Of a DNA stretch of 64,000 nt, positions 44,271-53,887 are shown piece by piece. A program made the position numbers and the translations under genes. Source of the stretch: AWTP1-13 sp963797005 (GTDB lineage: Bacteria > Pseudomonadota > Alphaproteobacteria > Rhizobiales > Hyphomicrobiaceae); the NCBI GenBank assembly GCA_963797005.1, contig CAWCOF010000017.1, positions 89,148 to 153,147 on the forward strand, in the 5' to 3' direction. Every line of letters starts with the position of its first letter. Within the stretch, counting starts at the first letter, position 1. Under the pieces are notes generated by a model that was given only the letters and a program-made list of their open reading frames with translations, made no database searches and was not told where the DNA came from.

Positions 44271-46535
44271 CTACTTCGCCGCGTCCAGAGCCGCCAGCAC
44301 CTTCGGCGGCGACATCGGCAGCTCCGTCAGGCGCTGTCCGATGGCATGGCGGACCGCATTGGCCACGGCCGCCATGGCCGGCACGATCGGCACCTCCGCC
44401 ACGCCGCGCACGCCCTGCGGGTGCTTGTCGTTGGGGATCTCCAGCACGACCGGATCGATCATCGGCAGGTCGGAGGCAACCGGCATGCGGTAGTCGAGGA
44501 AGCTCGCATTGTCCAAGGACCCGTTCGCGCCGTAGACGTACTCCTCGTTCAGCGCCCAGCCGATGCCTTGGACGACGCCGCCCTGGATCTGCCCTTCGAC
44601 GTAGTCGGGATGGATGGCGCGGCCCGCGTCCTGGAACGCGGTGTAGCGCAGGACCTGAACTCTGCCGGTCTCCCGGTCGACCTCAACGTCGCAGATCTGC
44701 GTCGCAAACCCGCCCGCGGCCCCTTGCGTATTGAGCGAGTAGCTGGCGCCGATAGGGCCGCCCGTCGCGCCAGCCTTGGCCGCAAGCTCGCGCAAGGAGA
44801 GCGGTGGGAACTCGCCGGCATTCGAGCCCGCGGGGCGGGCTTCCCCGTTCTCCCACACGACGGCCTCGGTATCGATCTTCCAGATCTTGGCCGCGCGCTC
44901 GCGCAAGGTCTGGATCACCTGCTCGGCCGCCTTGGTCACCACCATGGCAGAAGCGAAGGTGACGCGGCTGCCGCCCGTCAGCGCGCTGAAGCCGACAACG
45001 CTCGTGTCGCCGATCAGGGCCTGCACCTGGCGGTAGTCGACGCCCAGCAGCTCGGCCACGATATTGACCATCGAGGCCCGCGAGCCGCCGATGTCGGGGT
45101 GGCCGGTCACCACCACCACGGTGCCGTCCTCGTTGACGTTGACCGTCGCGCTCGATTCGCCGCCTGCGTTGAACCAGAAGCCGCTGGCAACGCCACGGCC
45201 CTGGTTCGGACCCAGCGGCGCCTTGTAGTGCGGATGGGCGAGCGCCGCCTGGACCGTTTCCTCGTAGCCGATGCGGCCGAATGTCGGGCCGTAGGCCGCC
45301 TTCGTTCCTTCCTTGGCCGCATTCTTCTGGCGCAGCACGAGCGGATCCATCTTCAGGGCCGAGGCCAGCTCGTCGAGGGTCGACTCCATCGAGAAGGCGC
45401 CGATCGGCGCTCCCGGCGCGCGATAGGCCGCGACCTTGGGCCGGTTCGTCACGACGTCGAAGCCGGTGAGCTGCACGTTGGCGATATCATAGGGCGCCAG
45501 CGCGCACCCAACGGCACCGCGAATGGGAGAGCCGGGAAGGGCCCCCGCCTGCAGGCGATAGGTCGCCTTCACGGCGGTGATCTTGCCGTCCTTGGTAGCG
45601 CCGATCTTGACCGTGCTCGACGAGCCCGATGTTGGCCCCGTGGCACGGAACACCTCCTCGCGCGTCATCACCATCTTGACCGGGCGGCCGGACTTCCTCG
45701 CCAGCACCAGCGCCAGCGGCTCCAGGTAGACGATGGTCTTGCCGCCGAAGCCGCCGCCGATCTCGGCGGGGATCGCGCGAATGTCGCTGAGCTTGGTGCC
45801 CGTCAGCTGGCCCGTCATGTCGCGGACCATGAAGTGGCCCTGCGAGCTGCTCCAGATCGTGACCTGGCCATCGCCGTTGACGCTGACGAGGCACGCCTGA
45901 GGCTCGATGTAGCCCTGGTGCACCGGCTTGGTCTTGAAGCTCTTCTCGACGACCACGTCGGCTGCGGCGAAGCCGGCTTCGATATCGCCCAGCTTGTGCT
46001 CGAGCTTGCCGGCGATGTTGGACTCCGTGGCGGGGCCCGGCTTGGCGCCGACGTTACGCATGTCCTCGTGCAGGATGGGCGCGCCTGGCTGCAAAGCCTC
46101 GTCGACGTCGATCACCCAGGGCAGCACCTCGTAGTCGACCTCGATCAGCTTGACGGCGGCGGCGGCGATCTTTGCCGAGATGGCCGCAACCGCCGCCACC
46201 GCATGGCCGGCATAGAACGCGCGGTCGCGGGCCATCACGTTGCGGCTGATGAAGCGCAGGTCCTGGATGCCGAGGATCACCGGCTTGTCCCAGGGGAAGT
46301 CCACGAGGTCCTTGCCTGACATGACGGCCTTGACACCCGGCAGCGCCAGCGCCTTGTCGAAACGGATCGACTTGATGCGCGCATGCGGATGGGGGCTGCG
46401 CAGCACCTTCCCGAACAGCATGCCCGGCTGATTAAAGTCCGCACCGAAGGCGGCTCGGCCGGTGACCTTGTCGACGCCGTCGGGCCGCGGGGTCCGCTTG
46501 CCGATCCACTTGTTGTTCGCGCCGTCTGCCGTCAT
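44271..46535 (-). CDS. Xanthine dehydrogenase-family molybdopterin-binding subunit
   Basis: The 754-residue protein is the large molybdenum cofactor subunit of the xanthine oxidase/aldehyde oxidase family. Motifs include DGVDKVTGRAAFGADF, GQVTIWSSSQGHFMVRDM, EIGGGFGGKTIVYLEPLA, VAAYRAPGAPIGAFSMES and, near the C-terminus, GVAEVPIVPAMAAVANAV, holding the Glu that acts as base. Small iron-sulfur and FAD subunits are not next to it, so they must be encoded elsewhere or the protein pairs with another set. AAGGAAAAG precedes ATG 46535. Genes for Mo cofactor finishing lie in the same window at 58.8-60.9 kb. Confidence 0.93.
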   Translation of the reverse strand: MTADGANNKWIGKRTPRPDGVDKVTGRAAFGADFNQPGMLFGKVLRSPHPHARIKSIRFDKALALPGVKAVMSGKDLVDFPWDKPVILGIQDLRFISRNVMARDRAFYAGHAVAAVAAISAKIAAAAVKLIEVDYEVLPWVIDVDEALQPGAPILHEDMRNVGAKPGPATESNIAGKLEHKLGDIEAGFAAADVVVEKSFKTKPVHQGYIEPQACLVSVNGDGQVTIWSSSQGHFMVRDMTGQLTGTKLSDIRAIPAEIGGGFGGKTIVYLEPLALVLARKSGRPVKMVMTREEVFRATGPTSGSSSTVKIGATKDGKITAVKATYRLQAGALPGSPIRGAVGCALAPYDIANVQLTGFDVVTNRPKVAAYRAPGAPIGAFSMESTLDELASALKMDPLVLRQKNAAKEGTKAAYGPTFGRIGYEETVQAALAHPHYKAPLGPNQGRGVASGFWFNAGGESSATVNVNEDGTVVVVTGHPDIGGSRASMVNIVAELLGVDYRQVQALIGDTSVVGFSALTGGSRVTFASAMVVTKAAEQVIQTLRERAAKIWKIDTEAVVWENGEARPAGSNAGEFPPLSLRELAAKAGATGGPIGASYSLNTQGAAGGFATQICDVEVDRETGRVQVLRYTAFQDAGRAIHPDYVEGQIQGGVVQGIGWALNEEYVYGANGSLDNASFLDYRMPVASDLPMIDPVVLEIPNDKHPQGVRGVAEVPIVPAMAAVANAVRHAIGQRLTELPMSPPKVLAALDAAK

Positions 46536-47028
46536 CGGTGCTTTTCCTTTTCCATCGTGCAGCCCGCCCTCAAGTCGCGATCGGCTCGGGGATCGGCCTT
46601 ATCTTGCAAAGAAACGCCCTTTGAACAACTGCGGTGCGCGGCGGGAAGACGGCTGCGATGGTGTGGCGCGCATTTTGACGAGTGCCCAGCACGTAAGCAC
46701 GTCGACGTCGGCGTCCGAGCTTTCGAGCCCGCACAAGGGCGCGAATCGAAGCTTCCTGGCTGGTGCTCCGTTGCGGACCGATCGCCGGGCGTCGCGCTTG
46801 CGGTGTAAGCGGGCGAGGCCCAAAAGGCGGCCCACCCGCAGCCGAGAGGTTGGCTGGGGACGCAGGTTGCCCCCTCGCAACGTGCCGAACCCCACCCGAT
46901 CTCGCAGCTTCGCCCCTCAAAACGACACATTCTTCTATTTTGTAAGATATCGTACAGCGCTCATCCGTCAGCTTGGGCGCTCTGACTATGGCTTTGGTCA
47001 AGCCAGCCGTCTGGGAGGTCAAGCAACT
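46536..47028. other. Divergent intergenic region before the TIR gene
   Basis: About 493 bases lie between the leftward molybdoprotein gene and the rightward TIR gene. The left two thirds are GC-rich and hold no supported gene. An AT-rich patch around 46925-46955 (TTCTTCTATTTTGTAAGATAT) is a plausible promoter for the TIR gene. Confidence 0.45.
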
Positions 47029-48576
47029 ATGAAGAATAGCCAAACAAAGCCCGAAGACGTCTTCTTGAGCTATGCCCAGAAGGACCGACCGATAGCGGCG
47101 AAGCTTGCCGAACATCTGCGGGCAAAGGGCATTTCGGTGTTCTGGGACCCCGATATACGCAACGGCACGGATTGGCGGGAGAAGCTGGAAGAGAAACTCA
47201 ATGGCGTCTCTTGCATCCTCGTTCTGTGGTCGCAGCATTCCGTGAAATCCGAGTGGGTGCTGGAGGAGGCTGACCACGGCAAGAGCCGCCAGATCCTCGT
47301 CTCCGCGCGCCTTGACGAATGCAAGCTGCCGATCGGCCATCGGCGCATCCACACCGACGACCTCAGCAATTGGTACAACGCGCCGCCTGCGGGGATCGTC
47401 GGCATCCTGCGAAGGATCGACGAACTGTTGGAGGTGGGCCCCGCGCATGAGGACCGCGGCAGCAAGGACGCAAAGCTGCGTACCGTTCCCCAACCGGCGC
47501 ATACCTCCATATCCAACCACGAGCTCGACAAGGCGGCCGTGCTCAAGGCCATCGACGACATGCCGGAAGCCGTCAACGCTGTGGAGAACGGCTATGGCGA
47601 GCTGCAGTCGGCGCAGGATGCGGCCAAGTCGCTTCTCAACAATCGCATATCCAGCCGGTTCTACGCGTCGGCCGCCGAGCATTTCGGCCAAGCCTTGACG
47701 ATCATCAAGGATGCACATGGGCGCGAGGCGCGGGACGGCCGCACCGTTGGCTATTTCCTGTCGATGGAGCGGGCCAACGCGCTCGTCTACGCCGAGCCGG
47801 CCCGGGACGACCGTGACGATCCGATCGGCGCAGCGATCGCAATCTACACTGCCTTGTCGCGGAATGCGCGCTACAAGAACGACGTTCCCGTCCACTTCCG
47901 CTGGGGCTGCGCACTGGTCAAGCAGTCGCGCACGGAAGACTCCCTGTCGCGCGCCGTGCGAAGCCTGGAAAAGGCCCGCAAGTATGCACTCGAAAGCTAC
48001 GGAGAGGGCAATTCCAGCGATGCCCTGCTCAACGAGGGCACATGGCTGAAGATCGAAATCGCCAAGCAGCTGGGCTATTGCAACTACATGCTCTCCGAGC
48101 TTCCCGCCGTCGCTCCCAAGAAGCGCATGAGATATCTCGACGATGCCGTCATGGAGACGGCGGAAGCAGCCAACGCCATGGCCATGACGGACGACAATGA
48201 ATCGCTGACCAATTTCACCGTCCTCAAGGCGCAGGGCAACCTGATCTTCCTGCTCGCGCAGAGGATCAGAGAGGGCAGGGGCGAGACCGGCGACGTGGAA
48301 AAAATTCGATCGCTGATCGGAGGCATCAAGGAGCCGGCCGCCTGGGACGTCGCCCAGAACCAGGTCCACATCATCGACGACATCGCGTTTGCCGCCGCGA
48401 CCATCGGCGATTGGCAGCTGGCCTACGAGGAGGCGGACCGGAACGTCGAGAATTTCAACTCGCTCGCGGTCCCGAACGGGCTTCAGCCCGAGGAGATGGC
48501 CATGGATGCCCGCGCCAAGGAGATCCGCTATTTCGCGAAGCTGCAACTGGAGGCGATGAGCCGGCGGGCGGCCTGA
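47029..48576 (+). CDS. TIR-domain protein with helical-repeat C-terminus
   Basis: The 515-residue protein begins with a TIR domain (about residues 10-135): VFLSYAQKDRPIAAKLAEHLRAKGISVFWDPDI, LNGVSCILVLWSQHSVKSEWVLEEAD, and KLPIGHRRIHTDDLSNW. The Glu in SEWVLEEA is at the position of the catalytic Glu of NAD-cleaving TIR domains. The rest (about 170-515) is helical with paired Ala/Leu-rich helices, TPR-like (YASAAEHFGQALTIIKDA, LSRAVRSLEKARKYALESYG). Bacterial TIR proteins act in phage defence as NADases or signal-nucleotide makers; no partner gene is seen. GGGAGG precedes ATG 47029. Function is inferred. Confidence 0.82.
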   Translation: MKNSQTKPEDVFLSYAQKDRPIAAKLAEHLRAKGISVFWDPDIRNGTDWREKLEEKLNGVSCILVLWSQHSVKSEWVLEEADHGKSRQILVSARLDECKLPIGHRRIHTDDLSNWYNAPPAGIVGILRRIDELLEVGPAHEDRGSKDAKLRTVPQPAHTSISNHELDKAAVLKAIDDMPEAVNAVENGYGELQSAQDAAKSLLNNRISSRFYASAAEHFGQALTIIKDAHGREARDGRTVGYFLSMERANALVYAEPARDDRDDPIGAAIAIYTALSRNARYKNDVPVHFRWGCALVKQSRTEDSLSRAVRSLEKARKYALESYGEGNSSDALLNEGTWLKIEIAKQLGYCNYMLSELPAVAPKKRMRYLDDAVMETAEAANAMAMTDDNESLTNFTVLKAQGNLIFLLAQRIREGRGETGDVEKIRSLIGGIKEPAAWDVAQNQVHIIDDIAFAAATIGDWQLAYEEADRNVENFNSLAVPNGLQPEEMAMDARAKEIRYFAKLQLEAMSRRAA

Positions 48577-48666
48577 GGCTGCCAGCGCTGATCTGGCGCT
48601 CCGGGCCGAAGGTGCGTAGCGTGGGGGAGTATCCGCACGCGCCCGTCGTCGGCCGGAGCATCACCC

Positions 48667-49833
48667 ATGGACCTCTCCCTCACGCCCCAGCAAGCCGAGA
48701 TCCGCGAGAGCGTGCTCAAGATCTGCGCCCGCTTCGGCGACGACTACTGGGCGGCCAGGGACCGGGAGGGGCAGTTCCCGCACGAGTTCCACCGCGCGAT
48801 TGCCGACGGCGGCTGGCTCGGGATCGCCATGCCCGAGGCCTATGGCGGCTCCGGCCTCGGCATCACGGAAGCAGCCGTCATGATGCAGGCGATCGCCGAA
48901 TTGGGGGCCGCCTTTTCCGGCGCCTCCGCCGTGCACATGAACATCTTCGGGCTCAACCCGGTGGTGGTGTTCGGCACCGAGGAGCAGAAGCGCCGCTTCC
49001 TGCCGCCGCTGATCGCGGGCGAGGAGAAGGCCTGCTTCGCCGTCACCGAGCCCGACGCTGGCCTCGACACCACCCGCATCAAGACCCGCGCCGTGCGCGA
49101 GGGCGACCGCTACATCGTGCACGGCCAGAAGATCTGGACCTCGACCGCGCAGGTGGCCGAGCGCGTGCTGCTGCTGGCGCGCACCACGCCGCTGGAGCAG
49201 GTGAAGAAGCGCACCGAGGGGCTGACCCTCTTCTATACCAAGCTCGACCGGGCGCATGTCGAGGTGCGCGAGATCGAGAAGATGGGCCGCATGGCCGTCG
49301 ATTCCAACCAGGTGTTCTTCGACGCGCTTCCCGTTCCCATCGCCGACCGTATCGGCGAGGAGGGCCAGGGCTTCGCCGCGATCCTGCATGGCATGAACCC
49401 TGAGCGCATCCTGATCGCGGCGGAAGCGGTGGGCGTCGGCCGGGCCGCGCTGGCGCGCGCTCAGCGCTATGCCAAGGAGCGCGTCGTGTTCGGCCGACCG
49501 ATCGGCCAAAACCAGGCGATCCAGCATCCGCTCGCCAAGAACTGGATGGCGCTCGAGGCGGCAAACCTGATGCTCTTGAAGGCAGCCGGTCTCTACGACA
49601 CCGGCCAGCCTTGCGGTATCGAGGCAAACGCCGCCAAATATCTCGCCGCCGAGGCGGGCTACGAAGCCTGCGAGACGGCCGTGCTGACCCACGGCGGCAT
49701 GGGCTATGCCAAGGAGTTCCATGTCGAGCGGCTCTTGCGCGAGGTCATGATCGCGCGCATCGCGCCGGTCTCGCGCGAGCTCATCCTCTGCAACATAGCG
49801 GAGCGCGCGCTGGGGATGCCCAAGTCCTACTGA
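48667..49833 (+). CDS. Acyl-CoA dehydrogenase
   Basis: The 388-residue FAD enzyme oxidises an acyl-CoA to the enoyl-CoA. It shows LGIAMPEAYGGSGLGITEAA, CFAVTEPDAGLDTTRIKTRAVREGDRYIVHGQKIWTSTAQVA, ILHGMNPERILIAAEAVGVGRAALARA, and the C-terminal AVLTHGGMGYAKEFHVERLLREVMIARIAPVS. The catalytic base position in the last motif has Glu-rich surroundings as in the family, but chain length specificity cannot be read. It lies between the TIR and KefB-like genes on the same strand, without obvious functional link. Confidence 0.93.
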   Translation: MDLSLTPQQAEIRESVLKICARFGDDYWAARDREGQFPHEFHRAIADGGWLGIAMPEAYGGSGLGITEAAVMMQAIAELGAAFSGASAVHMNIFGLNPVVVFGTEEQKRRFLPPLIAGEEKACFAVTEPDAGLDTTRIKTRAVREGDRYIVHGQKIWTSTAQVAERVLLLARTTPLEQVKKRTEGLTLFYTKLDRAHVEVREIEKMGRMAVDSNQVFFDALPVPIADRIGEEGQGFAAILHGMNPERILIAAEAVGVGRAALARAQRYAKERVVFGRPIGQNQAIQHPLAKNWMALEAANLMLLKAAGLYDTGQPCGIEANAAKYLAAEAGYEACETAVLTHGGMGYAKEFHVERLLREVMIARIAPVSRELILCNIAERALGMPKSY

Positions 49834-49919
49834 GGCCCGAGCCCTACCCTGGGCGGCCGATCCATGCATTATGGCCGATGCCATCGCGCGCGCCGATGGG
49901 CCGCGACCGAGAGGGAAGA

Positions 49920-51723
49920 ATGGCCGCGCCGACGATCAACCTCATCGCCTATACCGACGCGCTCGTCCTGCTCGGCACGGCCGCGGTCGTCGTGCCGGTC
50001 GTCCAGCGCTGGCGCGTGAGCCCGGTGCTCGGCTACCTGGTGGCGGGCGTGATCCTCGGGCCGCTCGGCCTCGGCTCGTTCAAGTCCGAGCTTTCGTTTC
50101 TGCAATGGGTCACCGTCGTCGACGCCAAGAACGTTGCCGCGATTGCCGACCTCGGCGTCGTCTTCTTGATGTTCCTGATCGGCATGGAGCTGTCCTACGA
50201 GCGGCTCATCGTCATGCGCCGGCTGGTGTTCGGCCTTGGCGGCCTGCAGGTCGCGCTGTCCACTATTGTCATCGCCAGCATCGCCGCGCAGTTCGGCAAC
50301 GGGCCGAAGGCGTCCATCATCATCGGCTCGTGCCTGGCGCTGTCCTCGACCGCCATCGTCATCGAGGTGCTGTCGCGCCAGCGGCGGCTGACGACCGTCG
50401 CCGGCCGGACGAGCTTCTCCATTCTCCTGTTCCAGGACCTGGCGGTCGTGCCCATTCTCTTCCTCGTCGGCATTCTGGGCGCGAGCCAGGGCGGGTCGAT
50501 CATCCAGGGCGTCGGGCTGGCGTTGCTTCAGGCCATCGTCGCGATTGCGCTGATCGTCGGCATCGGCCGCCTGCTGCTGCGGCCGCTGTTCCGGCTGGTC
50601 GCCGCCACCGATGCCGCAGAGCTGTTCGTGGCGGCGACGCTGTTCGTCATCGTCAGCACCGCCGTGCTTGCAGGCGTCGCCGGCCTCTCCATGACGCTCG
50701 GGGCCTTCGTCGCCGGCCTGCTGCTCGCCGAGACCGAGTTCCGCAAGGCCGTCGAGACGACCATCGAGCCGTTCAAGGGCCTGCTGCTCGGCTTCTTCTT
50801 CTTCACCGTCGGCATGGGCGTCGACCTGCGCGAGCTGGCGCGCGAGCCCATATGGCTGCTGGCCTCGGTCGTCGGCCTGATCGGCATCAAGGCCACCCTG
50901 ATTGCCGCGCTCGCGCGCGTCTTCCGCGTGGGCATGCCGGCGGCGATCGAGACCGGCCTGTTGCTGGGGCCGGGCGGCGAGTTCGCCTTCGTCGTCATCG
51001 GCCTGGCAACGACACTTGGCGTCGTGACCGGCCCCGCCTCACGCTTCATGCTGGCGGTAACGTCCCTGTCGATGGCGCTGATCCCCGTGATGGCGATCCT
51101 CGCGCGCAGACTGGGCGACAGGCTGCAAGAACCAAGGGACCTCGAACCGCGAGATCGCCTTGCCACCGCCCCAGGGCGAGAGAGGCCACGCCATCGTCAT
51201 CGGCCACGGGCGCGTCGGGCAGATCGTCTGCACCATGCTGGAGCGCCACCGCTTTCCGTTCCTCGCCGTCGATCGCGACCCGGCCGCGGTCGCCGAGCAT
51301 CGCCGGCGCGGGCGCAACGTCTACTACGGTGACGCCGCCAGCATCGCCTTCCTGCGCGGCTGCGGCGTGATGGAGGCCGCGGGCGTCGTCGTCACCACCC
51401 ATGACCAGGCGGGCATCGACGAGATCGTCCAGCTCGTGCGCGCGCTGAGGCCCGACGTCCTGATCGTGGCGCGCGCCCGCGATGCCACCCATGCCCAGCA
51501 TCTCTATGCCATCGGCGTGACCGACGCCGTGCCGGAGACGATCGAGGCGAGCCTGCAGCTTTCGGAGGCCGCACTCGTGGGCCTCGGCCAGCCGATGGGA
51601 CCGGTGATCGCCTCCATCCACGAGATGCGCGACGAGTTCCGCCGCGCGCTCTCGGAAGCGGCGGGTCATGCCGGGCGCACCGAGACGCACTCGATCCGGG
51701 CGAAGACCGCGCGCACGTCGTAG
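49920..51723 (+). pseudogene. Monovalent cation:proton antiporter KefB/KefC type with RCK_N domain, frameshifted
   Basis: Repaired, the protein has about 600 residues: twelve to thirteen membrane spans (LGYLVAGVILGPLGLG, DLGVVFLMFLIGMELS, ALSSTAIVIEVLSR, FTVGMGVDLRELA) and a cytoplasmic RCK_N domain (HAIVIGHGRVGQIVCTMLE, FPFLAVDRDP, GDAASIAFLRGCGV). The membrane part runs to about 51160 in one frame; the nucleotide-binding part, ending at 51723, is in the next frame, consistent with one extra base between about 51130 and 51160. It would exchange K+ or Na+ for H+ under control of NAD(H) or a thiol signal. GAGGGA precedes ATG 49920. Sequencing indel or real break cannot be told apart here. Confidence 0.85.
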
Positions 51724-51856
51724 ATTGGTTTGTCGCCAGGCGACGCTTGCCTTTGAAGTCTTCGCGGCGGCGTGACGTTGCGTTGCTTGACCCGCCGCGC
51801 AAACCGCAGCTTGAATGGGCACTTCTGAAATACGCCCCCTCCCGGAGCCCCTCCCC

Positions 51857-53045
51857 ATGTTCGACTTCGACCGTGTCATCGAGCGTCGCGGCACGCACGC
51901 CTCGAAGTGGGACAAGATGGCGGCTCTCTCCGGGATCGACGCGCCCGACGCGATCCCGATGTGGGTGGCGGACATGGACTTCGCCGCCCCGCCCGGCGTG
52001 ACGGAAGCGCTCGCCGCCGTGAATCGGCGCGCGGTGCATGGCTACTATGCCGATACGGGTACGTGGGCGGCGGCGCTCGCCGACTGGATGGGGCGCCGGC
52101 ACGGCCTTAAGGTGGACCCGGCCTGGGTAAGCCCGACGCCCGGGGTCGTCTCCGCCCTCGGCCTCATCATCCAGGCAACGAGCGAGCCCGGCGACGAGGT
52201 GGTCGTCTTCCCGCCCGCCTACCATGCCTTTCGCCGCATCATCCTGGCCAACGAGCGGCGGATCCTCGATGCCCAGCTTGCCGAGGCGAACGGCCGCTAC
52301 GTCATGGACCTCGATGGCTTGCGCGCGAAGCTTACGCCGCGCACCAGGATCGTGTTCTTCTGCAGCCCGCACAATCCAGGCGGCACTGTCTGGTCGCCCG
52401 ACGAGATCCGCGCGCTCGCGACCTTCTGCGAGGAGCACGACCTGCTGCTGGTGTCCGACGAGATCCATTGCGATCTCGTCTATCCCGGCGCAAAGCACAC
52501 CCCTACGCTCACCGCCGCGCCCGAGATCGCCGACCGCCTCGTCACCACGGTGGCAGCCACCAAGACCTTCAACCTTGCCGGCGCCCACGTCGGCGCGTGC
52601 ATCACCACCAATCGCGACCTGAAGCGCCGCATCGACGCGCGGATCGTGGCGACCGGACTAGGCTCCTACAACGCCTTCGGCATGATCGCGACCGAAGCCG
52701 CTTGGCGCACCGGCGAGGCGTGGCTCGAGGCGCTGTTGTCCTATCTCGCCAAGAGCCGCGATCTGTTTGACTGCGCGCATCGAGGCGGCAGCGCCCGGCG
52801 CCCGCTCCATGCACCTCGAGGCAACCTATCTTGCCTGGGTCGACTTCTCCGGCACCGGCCTGGCCCCCGAGGAGGTGTCGGCCAGGGTCAAGAGCCGCGC
52901 GCGCCTCTTCCCGAGCCCCGGCTCGCAGTTCGGGCCGGGCGGCGAGACCTGGCTGCGCTTCAACTTCGCCACGCCGCGCGCCATCCTGGAGGAGGCGCTC
53001 GGCCGGCTGGACGACGCCTTCCGCGATCTGCGCACGGGCCGGTGA
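51857..53045 (+). pseudogene. PatB/MalY-type PLP C-S lyase (aminotransferase class I/II), frameshifted
   Basis: Repaired length is about 395 residues, normal for the family. The protein has DAIPMWVADMDF, the PLP-binding VVFFCSPHNPGGTVWS, VSDEIHCDLVY, and the Schiff-base Lys in TVAATKTFNLAGAHVG. The C-terminal domain (ARIEAAAPGARSMHLEATYLAWVDFSG to FRDLRTGR) is in another frame; removing one T near 52772 restores FDARIEA. Such enzymes cleave cystathionine or other cysteine conjugates to a thiol, pyruvate and ammonia. GGAG lies ten bases before ATG 51857. The enoyl-CoA hydratase gene follows 19 bases after the stop. Confidence 0.87.
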
Positions 53046-53064
53046 GAGCCGAGGAGGTTGCGAC

Positions 53065-53887
53065 GTGGCATTCTCGACCATCGTGCTGGAATCCCTGGAC
53101 GGGGCGGCGCGTATCACGCTGAACCGCCCCGAGCGCGCCAATGCGCTCAATGCGGCCATGCTGGACGAGATCGGCCAGGCCTTGGACGAGGCAGAGCGTG
53201 ATCAATCTGTCAGGGCCATCATCGTGCGCGGCGCCGGCGCCGCCTTCTCCTCGGGCTTCGACCTCAAGGAGCAGATGGAGCGGCGGCCCACGGGCGTCGG
53301 CCAGTGGCGCCCGATCCTGCGCAAGGACTTCGACACCGTGATGCGCTTCTGGCACTGCCCGAAGCCAACCATCGCCGCCGTGCGCGGGCCCTGCCTTGCC
53401 GGCGCCTGCGAGCTGGCGCTCGCCTGCGACCTGACGATTGCGGCCGAGGACGCGTTCTTCGGCGAGCCGGAGCTCAAATTCGGCGCCGGCATCGTGGTGA
53501 TGGTCCTGCCGTGGATCGTCGGCCCCAAGGTGGCCAAGGAGATCATCCTGACCGGCGCGGACAGGGTGAGCGCCGCGCGCGCGCTCCAGATCGGCATGAT
53601 CAACCGCGTCGTGCCGGCGGCGGAGCTCGACGCGGCGGCGCTGCGTCTTGCCCACCACATCGCAGCTATCGACCCGGGCCTCGTCAAGGAAACCAAGCGC
53701 GCCATCAACCGGGCGCTCGAGGCGCAGGGTATGCTGCAGGCACTCGAGGCCGCCCTCGAAATCGACCTCGCCATCGAAGGCGAGGGCTCCCCCGACAAGG
53801 TCCAGTTCATGGACATTGCCCGCCGCGACGGGCTCAAGGCGGCGCTCGCCTGGCGCGACGCGCCGCTTTGCCAAGGCAAAGCCGTGA
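53065..53887 (+). CDS. Enoyl-CoA hydratase/isomerase family protein, last residues frameshifted
   Basis: The crotonase-fold protein has ARITLNRPERANALNAAMLDEI, IIVRGAGAAFSSGFDLKEQ (oxyanion hole), IAAVRGPCLAGACELALACDLTIAAEDAFFGEPELKFG and GMINRVVPAAEL. GAGGAGG lies before GTG 53065. As given, an extra C at 53863-53864 takes the frame past its natural end (ARFAKAKP and TGA at 53885-53887) and directly into the next gene, making an apparent 1024-codon fusion. Without that base the stop TGA overlaps the GTG start of the following gene by four bases, a usual coupling. Product hydrates enoyl-CoA in fatty or branched acyl degradation. Confidence 0.9.

Noticed and set aside
44346..46319. A 657-codon plus-strand frame
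   Set aside because: It is antisense to the molybdopterin oxidase subunit and His/Asp/Arg-rich without family motifs.
46570..48546. A 658-codon minus-strand frame
   Set aside because: It lies opposite the TIR gene, with no recognisable domain and a composition typical of antisense shadows.
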